Part shown: piece after piece, positions 1 to 29,219 of the stretch
Layout: the number at the start of each line of letters is the position of its first letter
How positions within the stretch are numbered: position 1 is the stretch's first letter
From: Prosapia bicincta
Taxonomy: Eukaryota; Arthropoda; Insecta; Hemiptera; Cercopidae
Direction of reading: 5' to 3'
DNA: 64,000 bases
Assembly: GCA_036971475.1 (NCBI GenBank)
Contig: JBAIZL010000001.1
Location: 80,223,873 to 80,287,872, forward strand
Position numbers and translations under genes: made by a program
The notes under the pieces: model-generated
Databases searched by the model: none
What the model saw: only the letters and a program-made list of their open reading frames with translations
What the model was told of the DNA's origin: nothing

Positions 1-2437
1 TAAAATTATAAAACCAAGACAACTTTGGCAAATTGGGTAAGTTTTAAAACTGTAAATTACTTTGTTTACCGATCTAAGTTGCAATAATTACACTATGTAA
101 GAGAGAATTTTATTAGAACGTAAAATGCCTGAGGGACTACGAGGTAATGTATATACATATATATCCAAGGCAGAATTTTGAAAAATTGAATATTATATAA
201 TCCGATTTTTATGATTAAAATTAGACACAAGTTAACAAAATTTGTTCCTAATTTAATTAATTATTTAATAATATTAGATTCCATCTTCACTTGAGATACT
301 AGTTTTTTACTAAAAAACTGGAACATAAATTAGATACGGTCTGAGTTGACAATGGGACACATCTCCTGAAACGGCCGTCCTCAATAATCGAAAAAAGTAA
401 GTGTAACAAATTAATATATTATGTTGAAGTGTTTTTAACTGAATATATTACAAATGTAAATATTGCACAATGAACATTAAATTTAGGTACACATTTAACT
501 AAGTATAAAATAGCATTTTTTAGTAAAACAAAATAAAGAGTTGTTAGAAATAACAACGTCTTGAAAACTTAAATTTCCATTTCCACGAACTGTAATCCTA
601 CATAAAAATATTGAACCTCTTTTGCAGCGGATTCGTCATTTATATAAGCCGTTCCTAATCCACATAGGCTAGTGGGTTTTCGTAAGGTTTGTTCCTCAAA
701 TATGCGGCACATTGCCAAATGAAGGCAAGCGAATTCAAGTATTTTGAAATGTTGAAAGCCCTTGTAAACGGGTATTTATTAATAGTTCTCAGTACATTCT
801 CGCTTTGTTTTATAGAAACAATAACTTGGAGAAACACTAATTGTACTAGAATTGTCATTCTTTAATTCTGTTTCACTATCTTGAAGTTATAGTGTTTAAA
901 TTTCTCAATGACAGTTTGAAATTAGACAAATGTGACATTTGCTCTTAAAATTGTCAATTAAAATAATGTTTGAGCTAATAACAGGTTAAAAAAAAACTTT
1001 GATTTGGGATTTTACTTTTTTATTTTTTATTTTTTTACCCGAGTCACGCCATAATTATTTCATATCTGGTTTTATGCCACGTAGTTCCCGCGTTCCCTAA
1101 CCTATTTACTGAGTGTGTATGATATTTTCTTTTGTGTGTGTGTGTATGTGAAAGAGTGAATGTATTAAATTTGATCTTTTTTCTATTTTACATTAGGGGT
1201 GGTATGTTGTAATAGAAAGACCATCTCTGAGGCAGCGATGATTGGAGCTGTCGTCCCTAGTCCTTAAGGCAGCTTTAGAAAATATTTTACGCACACAGTA
1301 GGCCAAGGATACATGCGAATGCTGGTTTTGCGTGACTATGACATTGGGTGTGTAATATTTGTAATACGTGTACAGTAATACGATGAAATGAATTCGGCTT
1401 CATTCTAGCCTACTTTAAGGCGTTATGTATGTTGATGAAAGATGTATATTTAAACATAAATAGTTTCCAGCTTGCTTGTAACTAACTCATACATTCTTTC
1501 ATAAACAATGGTTCTTAGTACATTCATGCATAACATCCTATATGCCTACACGCTTTACCATTTTTCACTGAGATAGAAATAATTTTATGTCACTTTCATA
1601 AGTACTTATTTTCTTGGAAGGAAGAAGTTATTTTTGTAATTAGTATTGCATTATACTGTAGTATAAATTATATTTAAACCGTATAATAAACAAATTATTA
1701 TTAGGTTTGCTAACTCAATAACGTTACAAAATAGTAAGTATTACACATGTATATGTTCGATAGATTTTCAACATCAATCATTGCTGATGCTCTAGTTATT
1801 TTCATGGAAACGATGCACATTTTTTTTTTTTTACCTATATATCACTCTATAAGAAAAAGAAATGTATTAAATTTCAAAAACACATATGTTTTTCTTCACA
1901 CTTATAAAGTCTTACTTTTTTTTTTCTTTTCACCATAGTATATAAATACTCCCTAATCACTACCTGGCATTTTCGATAAAACTGAAAAATATTTCAAGTA
2001 AAATAAATTCTGTCCAAATTAATAAGTTATTTAACTAATATAATTTAAATTGCAAATAAAAATAAAATGTTTTCACCAATATTATTATTAATTAAATTAT
2101 AAAAGTTGTAAACAATATAATATTTAAACAATTACACTAACAAATTGAATAAACTATATTTAAAAAGTACTTAACTAAGTGAACACACAATTGCTTACTT
2201 CCTTGCGCGTTTCAAAACATTCGTTCCTCTTACGAAGCCAACCCTCTACTGGCGGCAGTGGTTAGGTATATCGAGCAACTTCAAATTGAATAAAATAGAT
2301 GTCACAAATGTCAACAATATTACTATTGCAAAAATCTGGAATCTAAAATTAATTTTTGTTCAAAATGAATTAAAGAAATGTCCTAAGCAACACCTTTTTA
2401 TCAAACAGAACGGTGAGAAATTTATTTTATAGCTTAC
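1..2437. other. Mostly featureless AT-rich DNA with one dispersed-repeat copy
   Basis: No convincing exon was found on either strand. The stretch holds one copy of the foldback-derived repeat described at 342-383 and, at about 2160-2275, a piece of a dispersed repeat that recurs at about 11385-11500 and, inverted, at about 12090-12195; its marks are 'ctaagtgaa' and 'ctctactggcggc'. It may also hold later exons of the signal-peptide gene that starts at 2489 on the - strand, but none could be tied to it by splice phase. Confidence 0.5.
342..383 (+). ncRNA. Hammerhead-like motif, variant core (family 3, copy 1)
   Basis: Seen: stem I strand TGAG (342-345), heptamer TTGACAA (346-352), one extra T, stem II GGGA/TCCT, GAA, the palindrome ACGGCCGT, then C and the other stem I strand CTCA (380-383). 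The layout equals a minimal hammerhead ribozyme, except that core C3 is T and core G8 is A. Those two positions pair in the known fold, so the change keeps a pair. Family knowledge: hammerheads with tiny stem III occur in Penelope-like elements and animal retrozymes. Activity is inferred only. Confidence 0.4.
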
Positions 2438-2489
2438 CATTAGCGGCCGCAACAAGACAGCCAAAAACAACCAACTTGAACCATTCCAT
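2438..2489 (-). CDS. Putative first coding exon with signal peptide; gene unidentified
   Basis: On the - strand an ATG at 2489 opens 17 codons reading MEWFKLVVFGCLVAAAN, then one base and a good donor (GTAAGC) at 2437-2432. The peptide is a textbook secretory signal: a short polar start with a lysine, a hydrophobic core (LVVFGCLVAAA) and small residues near the probable cleavage site. The exon ends in phase 1. About 45 bases upstream lies a TATAA-like stretch next to a TCAGT arthropod initiator-like motif. The product would be secreted or membrane-bound. No following exon was found in the remaining 2.4 kb, so the gene may run off the window. A chance open stretch cannot be excluded. Confidence 0.4.
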
Positions 2490-2922
2490 AGTGCCTGTAT
2501 AGTGTTTTCTAACACTACAACCTTATGAACTGATTATAAAACTTGTGAAATTTTCTCCCACCACGCTCCATGGCATTGAGAACTCCGCAACCAATCCGTA
2601 TCCTTATTGGTAGAAATACTAAACCTGTAGAGATATTCTACAATGCCTTGGTGATGAGTTATATTCATTTGTAACTGTATGATCACGGGTATGTCAGGAG
2701 TAGGTTAGTCTTATTTGCTTCATTTTGTACGTTTTGTCTGAGTATGTTTTGTCCTAGATTTGGAAGTCCCGAAAGTCGATAGTTAGTTAAATTATTTAAA
2801 AAATTGAAAAAAGAATACTTTACGAATATTTTGTTTCTAAATACTTACATTATTATAGTATTTATAAAGTTAAAAAGTATGCTCTTGAATTTTGTATTTC
2901 ATTACGTTCGGGGTAACTTACT

Positions 2923-3155
2923 TAATCACTTTAACATTCCTTTATGACTATCCGAACTTTAAATTTTGTAAATTTGTTAAAACTTACTGAGACTGAACGT
3001 TTTCGATCGCTATGTGCCGATCTTCATCAGTGTCTTCTACTGTCAAACACTGACGAAGATCGGCCCATAGCGATCGAACACTTCTGTCTCAGTAAGTTTT
3101 TACAAATTTAAAGTTCGGATAGTCATAAATAATGTCATAATGTTAAAGTGATTAA
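2923..3155. repeat. Foldback element, family 2
   Basis: The outer arms begin near 2924 (aatcactttaacatt) and end near 3153 (aatgttaaagtgatt). Inside, a long imperfect inverted repeat pairs gactatccgaactttaaa with its complement near 3105-3124 and contains two inverted copies of a hammerhead-like motif. A shortened copy of the same family, lacking the ribozyme-like centre, is at about 33990-34080. It is non-coding and probably a non-autonomous mobile repeat. Confidence 0.7.
2990..3035 (-). ncRNA. Hammerhead-like motif with canonical core (family 2)
   Basis: Read on the - strand: stem I strand AGAC, one A, heptamer CTGATGA (the canonical hammerhead box), one extra A, stem II GATCG/CGATC closing an 8-base loop, GAA, the palindrome AACGTT, C as the cleavage-site base, one A, then GTCT completing stem I. 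There is an A-A mismatch at the base of stem I. The opposite arm (3044-3090, + strand) carries the same motif with CTGACGA, but its stem III region is decayed. Confidence 0.5.
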
Positions 3156-4268
3156 TTAAAATGTATATTTTTTAATTTAGAAGTGTATTTTAAAATATAA
3201 AAGGTAGTCAATTCGTCCTCTATATTCTTGCAAAAGATTTTTCAAAGTATAGAATAATATTCGTAGTAAAGGTTACAGGCCTAGGGACCATGTTTTATTT
3301 ATTTTACTCCTATTTTAATTTTGTTTCATTCTTGTAGGTTATAATTTCATTAAAATGTTTACAATTGTTGAATTTATTGAAAAATAGTTTCTTTTTTTAA
3401 TTATTAATAGAAATTCTAATCTGACAGGTAAACTTGATTTTTTTAATGTTTTTACATCTATTGACTAGCCACGCAAGTCTTGATTGTTAAAACAATAATT
3501 CTTAGCCGTTTTACGCACATATTCTTTTATTGACTCAGGTTTTCTGATTTCTAAGTGAAAACTTGATTGGTCCTTAACTTTTCTGTTTTTAGATTAATAG
3601 GCCTAATAATTTATGCTTGGATTCTTCTTTTATTGTTCAGTTGAAATTCCCTCATGCCTTAAAAAGTAAGGAATATAACTTTAATTTTGAAAACTGTCTT
3701 TGTGTAAATATTTTATTTTGCATTTTCGAATATTCCATGTAGAACTTTCAAAGTGAAAATAATGAAAATGTTTATTTCCAGAACAAACGAATGGTTAATT
3801 TGACAATCTCTTAGTCATTATATTAATTCTTGCTATATAAAAAGTATGTATATAAATATTTTACAGTATAAATTTTAATAGTAAATTGTTTATAGAAAAG
3901 TACAAATCCATTATTCTAAAACCAACGACTAAAAATTTAGTTATGCTCTTTAACCTATTAAATAAAATAAGTTAAATAAATAAAATTATTGCTAAGTTAA
4001 ATCAATTTTAAAAAAACCCGCTTGCTATTACTTTAAGAAAAAATAAAAAACGATATTTTATTCAGGTTTTAAATTTACAGTTCAATAATGAAACAATTGA
4101 GTTTAGAGCTTAATTGAGAGTATCGACGCTGCATTATTTTTTGTTTAATTTTTCAATTGTGTTGACAATTTGATAAACACTGTTATAACTTATATTGGAT
4201 TAGATTTATTGCAATTGGTAGAAACATATTTTTATAACTATATGAAGCAACTGTGGCGTAATGTTTAT
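3156..4268. other. No recognised feature
   Basis: AT-rich sequence with stops in all frames. No exon, RNA gene or terminal-repeat pair was recognised. Confidence 0.5.
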
Positions 4269-4422
4269 CAGTAAATTCCCCCTCTACAACTTGGTCCGGT
4301 CTTCCCCCTCTCGTGGTGAAGAGTTGCCGTTACAACTATTAGCGGATATAAAAAGTTGTAACGGCAACTCTTCACCACGAGAGGGGGAAGACCGGACCAA
4401 GTTGTAGAGGGGGAATTTACTG
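4269..4422. repeat. Perfect 69-bp inverted repeat
   Basis: The arms 4269-4337 and 4354-4422 match base for base when one is reverse-complemented, around a 16-bp spacer (attagcggatataaaa). The arms are much richer in G+C than the surroundings. Perfect arms imply a recent origin or repeated correction. A hammerhead-like motif and an AATAAA follow at 4536-4590, so this may be the head of the same repeat unit. Confidence 0.9.
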
Positions 4423-4535
4423 CAACGTGATTGGTCGTACTAGTTTTTTAAATAAGGGGCGTGGCGAAGTAGTTGCCGGTTTAAGCCTATATATTTGTTG
4501 TATTATGTTGTTTAAAGTTAGTTGTATTTTTTAAT

Positions 4536-4578
4536 ACCTCTGAAGATGATTGCTGGGCAATCGAAATGTACATAAGGT
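4536..4578 (+). ncRNA. Hammerhead-like motif (family 1)
   Basis: Stem I ACCT/AGGT, heptamer CTGAAGA (fits CUGANGA), one extra T, stem II GATTGC/GCAATC around TGG, GAA, then the palindrome ATGTACAT and A at the expected cleavage position. A related copy at 53587-53629 has CCCT/AGGG in stem I and TTAC/GTAA where this one has TTGC/GCAA, so both stems change in a paired way. An AATAAA-containing tail follows at about 4583. Self-cleavage is inferred from pattern. Confidence 0.5.
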
Positions 4579-4986
4579 TTAAATAAAATGTTATTTGTGG
4601 TTTAGAGGTTTTATTTATTTAAAAAACTATTTATTTATTTAACTGTTAGAAATTTTGTTAAGGAACAGAAATAGATCATTTTAAGTATATTTATATTATA
4701 ACATATGATATTACAATTCTAATAAACCTATTGCTTTTGAAATTTTGTGGTTTAAAGTGTTTCTATTACATCCAAAAAAGTTGGTTGTCCCGATTTCAAC
4801 TGTAAAAATATAATCACCGTATGTAGAACTATAGGTTTATGTGTAATCTGAACAATTTTTGCATAACATAGCATTTAGTGTCCGGTACGTGTTGGTCAAT
4901 AGAATCTTTATATGAACTCTGTTTTAACTTGTAAATAAGGCTTGTTGGTACTAAAAACAAGCCTTTAAAGAATTCAAACATTGTAC

Positions 4987-4989
<3 letters not shown>

Positions 4990-5055
<66 letters not shown>
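4990..5055. repeat. (TA)n microsatellite
   Basis: Uninterrupted alternating TA of about 65 bp. The sequence between this tract and 5866 holds nothing recognised. Confidence 0.95.
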
Positions 5056-5058
<3 letters not shown>

Positions 5059-5862
5059 ATCATACTATTTTTATACTACGGTTATATATGCTTACTATAT
5101 ATTCATACTAAGATTTTTGTAATAATTTTCAAGTAATTAAACATTTTCATTTACATTATACATTTTGAAAATTACAAAATATCCCAGCCTACCATTACAT
5201 ATTAGACACATGATCGATGTGAAGTTTAAAAAAAATAAACGAAAATTTGTTGTTCTTAGGTCGATTTTTAGTTTCTGCCATCAATTATCATACATACAAC
5301 CCCCTTTTAAAGGAAGTTCTGCTTTTTAAGCGCTAATATGGTCCACATGTTAAGCCAATGGATCTAGAAATTCCAAATTCCTTCTCCTTTAATTTGCCCA
5401 CCACTTAAAGGTTACTTGGTTCAAATAAAACAAGTTGCTCAAAAAAAACTAAATATAAAGCATGTAACGAAAGTTACCCAAATAAAAAATATTTTACGAA
5501 CAGTTCAGTTAAGCAATCTGGATCTCGTTACAACCTAATTTGAAATACGATGACTAAAAAATCAACATATGTATTATTTATAATATTGTAGAGTAGTTAT
5601 ACACATGGCAGTGCGTGAGATAGCGTTATGTGGGGTTTGGCTGAATCAATTCCGTTTAATTATTTAACAACATAAGTGTACCGTATCTTAAGGGTGGGTC
5701 ACGCCTAAATAGTAGCAATTTTCATTGTCATCCTGAAAGCAGAATGAGTTGGTTGTACACGTTCTCCCGGTGAGTTACAATTAAATTTTAATTATTATCC
5801 TTTTTTATGATATTATCCTCAGTGTTTTGGCATTTAAAAAGACTGTAGAGCGGTTGTGACTC

Positions 5863-5865
<3 letters not shown>

Positions 5866-5927
<62 letters not shown>

Positions 5928-6033
5928 TGTGAGAATGGTCAAATTACCGAAAGGTGCCTCATCACACAAGGTAAAATTATTGCACTTAGTGGTGGATAAA
6001 AATATTTACAATAGTAATATATAAACATCATCA

Positions 6034-6065
<32 letters not shown>

Positions 6066-6071
6066 AAATAA

Positions 6072-6115
<44 letters not shown>

Positions 6116-6121
6116 AAATAC

Positions 6122-6167
<46 letters not shown>

Positions 6168-6310
6168 GTGTGTTTGTAAATAAATAAATATATATATACC
6201 AAATATGTTTTCTTGTTTAATAATAAAAAACAACTAAGGTTATTCAAATACAAGAATTATTTAAAGTCAATAGATTCCCCATGATGTTGGTACTACCTAT
6301 CAACGAAAAG

Positions 6311-6388
<78 letters not shown>
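5866..6388. repeat. (TA)n/(TG)n microsatellite cluster around a family 4 repeat fragment
   Basis: Four long (TA)n blocks and a short (TG)n block lie at about 5866-5924, 6036-6065, 6076-6164 and 6313-6387. Between them, 5930-6035 is a degraded copy of the repeat that forms the palindrome at 28780-29008 (shared ccgaaaggtgcctcatcac). Its heptamer is GTGAGAA and stem I no longer pairs. The YIYIYI-type reading frames here are microsatellite translations, not genes. Confidence 0.85.
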
Positions 6389-6392
<4 letters not shown>

Positions 6393-7143
6393 AAAATTCC
6401 TAATGTTTGTTTACAAATGTAGTGGAACCTAGGCAAGAAGCTAACATATATCACTTTATTCCGCGTAGAACGCGCTTTCGGATGGTTTCAAGACGTACCC
6501 AGTAGTTGTTCTTTACAGCAATAGTTATTTAGCTAAAAGTCCTCCAAAAACGCTGTTTTGTGTAAATGTTGCTTCTGTAAACTTAAATACATGTTCATCA
6601 CAGAGAATTGGAAAGAGTTTTCTCTATAAAAGTCAAAAGCCTACGTTCTAAGTGTAGGCCCTATTTGCTGACACGGAATGTATACAGGCGCCTACTAATG
6701 TACATTGTTAGCAAACTTTTGTACTTAAATCTGAAATGTCAAAGAGACGACTAAAGAATTCCTTCTTTATACAATATTTTATCGTTGAGAGTCAAGATTC
6801 TCCTTTCACATAGTGTAACGAATCCTAACATGTTTGCGTTTTAGTGTTCCATAATTCATACCGTAAACAACTACAAGAGTTTCCACAAAAGAATAGCTAT
6901 AAATACATTTAAGATGGTAATATGTAAGGTTAGAATGGGCTAAATCTGGGATGGCTAACTAGCGGCCCGCGGCCTGGTTTTATACTGCCCCAGACGAATG
7001 TTAAGACATTCGATTATTGATTTATTAATAAATGTAAAACATAGAAATATAGGCTGAAATTGGTTACAGGATATAGGTTGAACAAGGCTCTTAGCCCCAG
7101 TAAGAGCTATGTGACTTGCAAAGCGACCCATTTTTTTAAACAA

Positions 7144-7334
7144 ACTGGGGATCTGGTGTCAAGTGCATGAGGATAAATATCCCAAGCTACGTGACTTCGG
7201 TAGGAAAATAGTTTCAATGTTTGGAGACAGATACCTTTGTGAGTCCATCTTTTCACCAATGAAATTTATAAAATCACTCACCGCAACAGACTCACAAACA
7301 ACCAATTTCGAGATCTGCTATACTTTGATTTAAA
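7144..7334 (+). pseudogene. hAT transposase C-terminal fragment (ZBED5-like)
   Basis: One frame reads LGIWCQVHEDKYPKLRDFG and then MFGDRYLCESIFSPMKFIKS, the C-terminal dimerisation region of hAT transposases of the ZBED5/GTF2IRD2 type, where the usual text is close to 'YLCE..FS.MK..KSK'. There is no start, no DDE core and no terminal repeats nearby, so it is a relic. The neighbouring sequence (about 6945-7600) is probably part of the same decayed insert. A second hAT relic lies at 37985-38345. Confidence 0.6.
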
Positions 7335-7945
7335 GTAGAATAAGATTGGGTCTGGGGCAGGATAGGGATGCGGTGTTGTCAGTTCGAACGCAGTGACTCT
7401 CAACTTGCCATCGCCAGCGGCAGAACGGAGCAAGCTGCAGCACTAGTAAATTACTCCACCACAGCTACGATGAAACTGAGCGACGAACGGAAGTTTAACG
7501 TCGAATTGGCTACAAGGCTCACCCAAGCAGCAACATGTGAACTTCCTATTCGCTCATATGGCGGTATCCCCCACTCCCTGTGACCAATTTCTCCTACGTA
7601 GAATCCTATTCTGTTTTAAATCAAACTATAAAGGTTGCACCCTGTGTGCAGATTGATTCTGATGAACTGTTTAACGATTGTGCCCTCCCACAGAGTTCTC
7701 ATTGAGTGAAGTAGTTAGGGCTATATACTTATGGATCTACAAGTAACGAAATCTAATTCTCATCTAAAAACATTAAAAAATTATATTTTGTTTATTTGCA
7801 TAAATAATATTAAACAAATAATAATAAATCATTAAAATAATCAAAAGCATAATAAATTATTATTACCATTATTACTATTGAATACTCGTGAATATTAATA
7901 ATATTCATAATTTTCAAGTCATGACAACTCACATTTATGTTTCAG

Positions 7946-25948
<18,003 letters not shown>

Positions 25949-27268
25949 AGCTTTAAAAAATCAATTTTATAATGTATAAATGTTATGTGTGTAATTTATA
26001 TATATCATACAAATAAGTGTCTTATAAATAAATGTAGTTTTAATGTTTTCAATGTTGTACTTTTAAATAAATGTTCTATTCATTGAGGTATTGGTTTCCA
26101 TAAATTTCATTATTGTAAATGCACCTATTTTCAGCTTTCCTTTTTTAATGAAAAAAAAATAGAAGTAGCACATAAATTTCTTGGAGATAGAACTAAATAC
26201 TGTCATATACACATATATATGAAAACAGTTACAAGAATGACCACAACAATATACTAAGTTATTTTTATAAACCAAATTTGGATTTAAATAACACTGAATT
26301 AAACACAGCAAATTTTAAAAGTATATAAAGTTTATTCAACAAATACATATATATTCTTTTTAAGATAGAAGCAAAGATGTCTCAGCAACTGAAACAAAAT
26401 AGGAATAAAATTGCATAATACTTAAGAGATAAATTTCAATAAAAATTTCATAGGGTCTTATGTTTATGTTTATATTATACAAACACAATTTGTATTTAAA
26501 CATTCCATATTTCACAAAATACGAGAGAAATGAAACAAATAAGTTTCCCTTATTAAAAATAATAATAAAATAGTTGAGATATTTCAAATATTATTCTGTT
26601 ATCTTTATATATTTATTTATTCACAATCATTGCTTGTGTCTTATTGGAGACATGCCAAACTCATTAAACAGAACTTTTTGCTGAAACAACGTTTTAAATT
26701 ATTAAACTTACTAAAGTTTTTTTTAAACATAGCTTATCATCGGATAATACTTGGAACAGCAAGGAAAAGTAATTATAACATATTTTCCTAAAAAATAGCT
26801 TTTTGTGTCTTTTATCAGAGATGATAACCCATAGCAGTTGAAAACCAACAGTTTCCAATTGGTAATAACTGCTTAAAGATTCACAAAACATCCTTATCTT
26901 CCTGAGAATCCTTTTTATAACAAAGTAAGTCTACATATAACATTTAAATATAAAAAATCTATGCACACTATTTACATATTATCCACCACCATTCTTTGTA
27001 CAAACATCTACATAGTCACTGCATAAAAAGCAAATCATCTATTTATAATGAAACTTAGAAAAACTCTTTCAAAATATTAAAGAGAAACAATAATGTGTCC
27101 TGAAACTTTTCACTCAAACGATTATAATGTAGTCTTTAATAAAGGCTAGCTAGTCCAGGAATTTAGAGAATAAATTTCTGCATGAGGCTCCTTCAAAAAG
27201 CCACAAATCTCAAAATAGCATAGAACAGCATGAAAATCAGGCATGATGAGAAAAATAAAAATGCTATA
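25949..27268. other. Receptor 3' flank; no further gene seen
   Basis: The first ~130 bp hold several AATAAA motifs and are probably the receptor 3' UTR. The rest is AT-rich with only short chance frames. Confidence 0.5.
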
Positions 27269-27599
27269 CAGTCAGACATCGAATATCTGAATGTCAATAA
27301 TCCAAACATGGAAAATACGATGAAATATTATTTGTATAGTTGAGCACATGACATAGGATACAGACAGAAGTTAGTGCATCAAACATTTTTTAAGTTATGT
27401 CTTAACAATTATTCCTTGTTATTTTTTTGCAATGGAGTAAAACTGTACATAAATATTCTAGTACTTGCACTGTATACATGTAATAACTAGTATGTGCACT
27501 ATATTAGCTTTTTTTCAAAAATTAATGTATACTTTAGAAAAACTCTTACAGTGCTATTGCCTTACACCTTATTATACATAGGTCTATGTAATTATATAG

Positions 27600-28147
27600 C
27601 AGAATTTGTTAGTACCCTCACATGCGTCACCCTCACATACATAAACAAACTCACAAATAAAATAGCACACCAATTCAAAAATGCAGGATACAATGTAGCT
27701 TACAGAACAACAAATAAAAACCAAACGGCTATCAGACACAGCATTAATAACAATACCAACACATACAATAACCCAGGAGTATACAAACTAAAATGCAACA
27801 ACTGCAATAGGTTCTATATTGGACAAACAGGCAGATCTTTTGCCGAAAGATATAAAGAATACAAAAGCTTACTGCACACTACTATTGAATCCGCCTTCGC
27901 AAATCACCTCATGGACACTAAACACTCATGCAGAAGTATGGAAAATAACATGAGCATCCTCCGCACATGCAACAAAGGCCATAAATTAAACACACTAGAA
28001 CAGTATGAAATATATAGACATATCAACACACATAAAAATGAAATCTTAAATGAACAAACACGGCACAGATCACACATACTCTTCGATCACATCATTTCTA
28101 ACTTTCAAAATAATGGTTCCAAGGAAGCACAACTGCAGTATTCCTAG
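27600..28147 (+). pseudogene. Penelope-like element, C-terminal part with GIY-YIG endonuclease
   Basis: An open frame of about 180 codons ending at the TAG of 28145-28147. It has a Cys pair (KLKCNNCNRF) directly before YIGQTGRSFAERYKEY, then HLMDTKHSC and a Tyr/His-rich tail with EQYEIYRHINTHKNEILNEQ. This is the linker and GIY-YIG nuclease of Penelope-like elements; the reverse transcriptase is missing, so the copy is 5' truncated. The frame before about 27600 belongs to flanking DNA. A hammerhead-like motif follows 13 bp after the stop. Confidence 0.8.
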
Positions 28148-28159
28148 CAGCAAAAATAC

Positions 28160-28195
28160 GAGGCTGAAGAAGTCGTAAAACGAAAACGTTTCCTC
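28160..28195 (+). ncRNA. Hammerhead-like motif at the 3' end of the Penelope-like fragment
   Basis: Stem I GAGG (28160-28163) with CCTC (28192-28195), heptamer CTGAAGA, one extra A, a weakened stem II (GTC/AAC), GAA, the palindrome AACGTT and T. Hammerheads at the ends of Penelope-like elements are documented, which supports reading the similar motifs elsewhere in the window in the same way. Stem II has one mismatch, so this copy may be weak. Confidence 0.55.
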
Positions 28196-28651
28196 CAAGT
28201 ATAAGTTAACAATTTAACAACTTTTAAATAACAAAAAGTCTGGTGACAAGTAATAGCAAAAGTGTAATAACAATAAATATGTTTGATTATCCAAACAATT
28301 TGATTGTCCAAACAACCTCCTTTTCCAATTAGTTTGTGCAATCAACTCTCTACTGTATTTGAGGTTTGATGAAAAAATAATGTACATTTTGGAATTTCAT
28401 AGGGATTGTAAATCCAATGGTCAAAATTTGTAACTGGTTGTTGTTCTCTTATTTTCTTAAAATATGTTTGCATTTTCAGCTAATTTCAATGTAGGTTTTT
28501 TGTCTTGAATATATATGTATGTGTATTATAAATAAGCACTTGCGTTTTACACTCTACGGTTCGGTGCTGACCGAGTAGCAAATTCGGTACTCTGTTTGGC
28601 AAAAAAAAAAAACACGTTGAATACACGAGGAAAAATTATACACGTACATAA

Positions 28652-28659
<8 letters not shown>

Positions 28660-28719
<60 letters not shown>

Positions 28720-28732
28720 GTATATATATATA
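28660..28732. repeat. (TA)n microsatellite
   Basis: About 70 bp of TA with few interruptions, 48 bp from the start of the palindromic repeat at 28780. Confidence 0.95.
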
Positions 28733-28779
28733 TTCTTGATATTTAACGTTATCCATTGTTTTTCCGTTGCACTGAGTTT

Positions 28780-29008
28780 ATGAAGTTAATATATTACTAT
28801 TGTAAGTAATTTTATCCACCATTAAGTGCAATAATTTTACCTTGAGTGATGAGGCACCTTTCGGTCACTTGACCATTGTCGAATCAACAGAAAAACATCA
28901 GTGATTCGACAATGGTCAAGTGACCGAAAGGTGCCTCATCACTCAAGGTAAAATTATTGCACTTAATGGTGGATAAAATTACTTACAATAGTAATATATT
29001 AACTTCAT
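28780..29008. repeat. Palindromic repeat, family 4, 107-bp arms
   Basis: The arms 28780-28886 and 28902-29008 are inverted copies, nearly perfect by eye, around a 15-bp spacer. Each arm holds a hammerhead-like motif (see 28901). The palindrome has TA repeats on both sides. Related copies lie at 5930-6035 and 48836-48966, also beside (TA)n, and a remnant at about 40505. Confidence 0.85.
28901..28942 (+). ncRNA. Hammerhead-like motif, variant core (family 4)
   Basis: Stem I GTGAT/ATCAC (28901-28905, 28938-28942), heptamer TCGACAA, one extra T, stem II GGTCA/TGACC around AG, GAA, AGGTGCCT and C. The inverse arm has the same on the - strand. The heptamer differs from CUGANGA at three sites, so it may be a dead or changed ribozyme; the stems are intact. 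Confidence 0.3.
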
Positions 29009-29219
29009 ATATATATAAAATACACTGGCTTGGCTACATTTGGTGATTTGTTACTTACAGGAAAAAAGGATCAAATTATTTAAACTTTGTGTGAAAAATG
29101 ATATGAAGTGTGGTGCCACATTCAAAATGTCGACAAGATCTTGTACATCATCTACATTGTATCATCTATATCGACCGGCCTGTATGCAATAGGCCATTAA
29201 TAACCAATGTTAACATTCA

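Larger units (their letters stand above)
27269..28355. mobile_element. pogo/Tigger-type element enclosing a Penelope-like fragment
   Basis: Begins CAGTCAGACATCGAATATCTG after TA and ends CAACTCTCTACTG before TA, with weak complementarity of the termini and inner ATTATCCAAAC blocks in direct order. It has no transposase. As at 11047-12349, a Penelope-like GIY-YIG coding segment sits inside. Confidence 0.5.

Noticed and set aside
655..858. 67-codon frame on the - strand
   Set aside because: No domain, no splice link to the signal-peptide exon in the right phase, ordinary length for chance.
5939..6253. Frames rich in Tyr-Ile
   Set aside because: Translations of (TA)n repeats.
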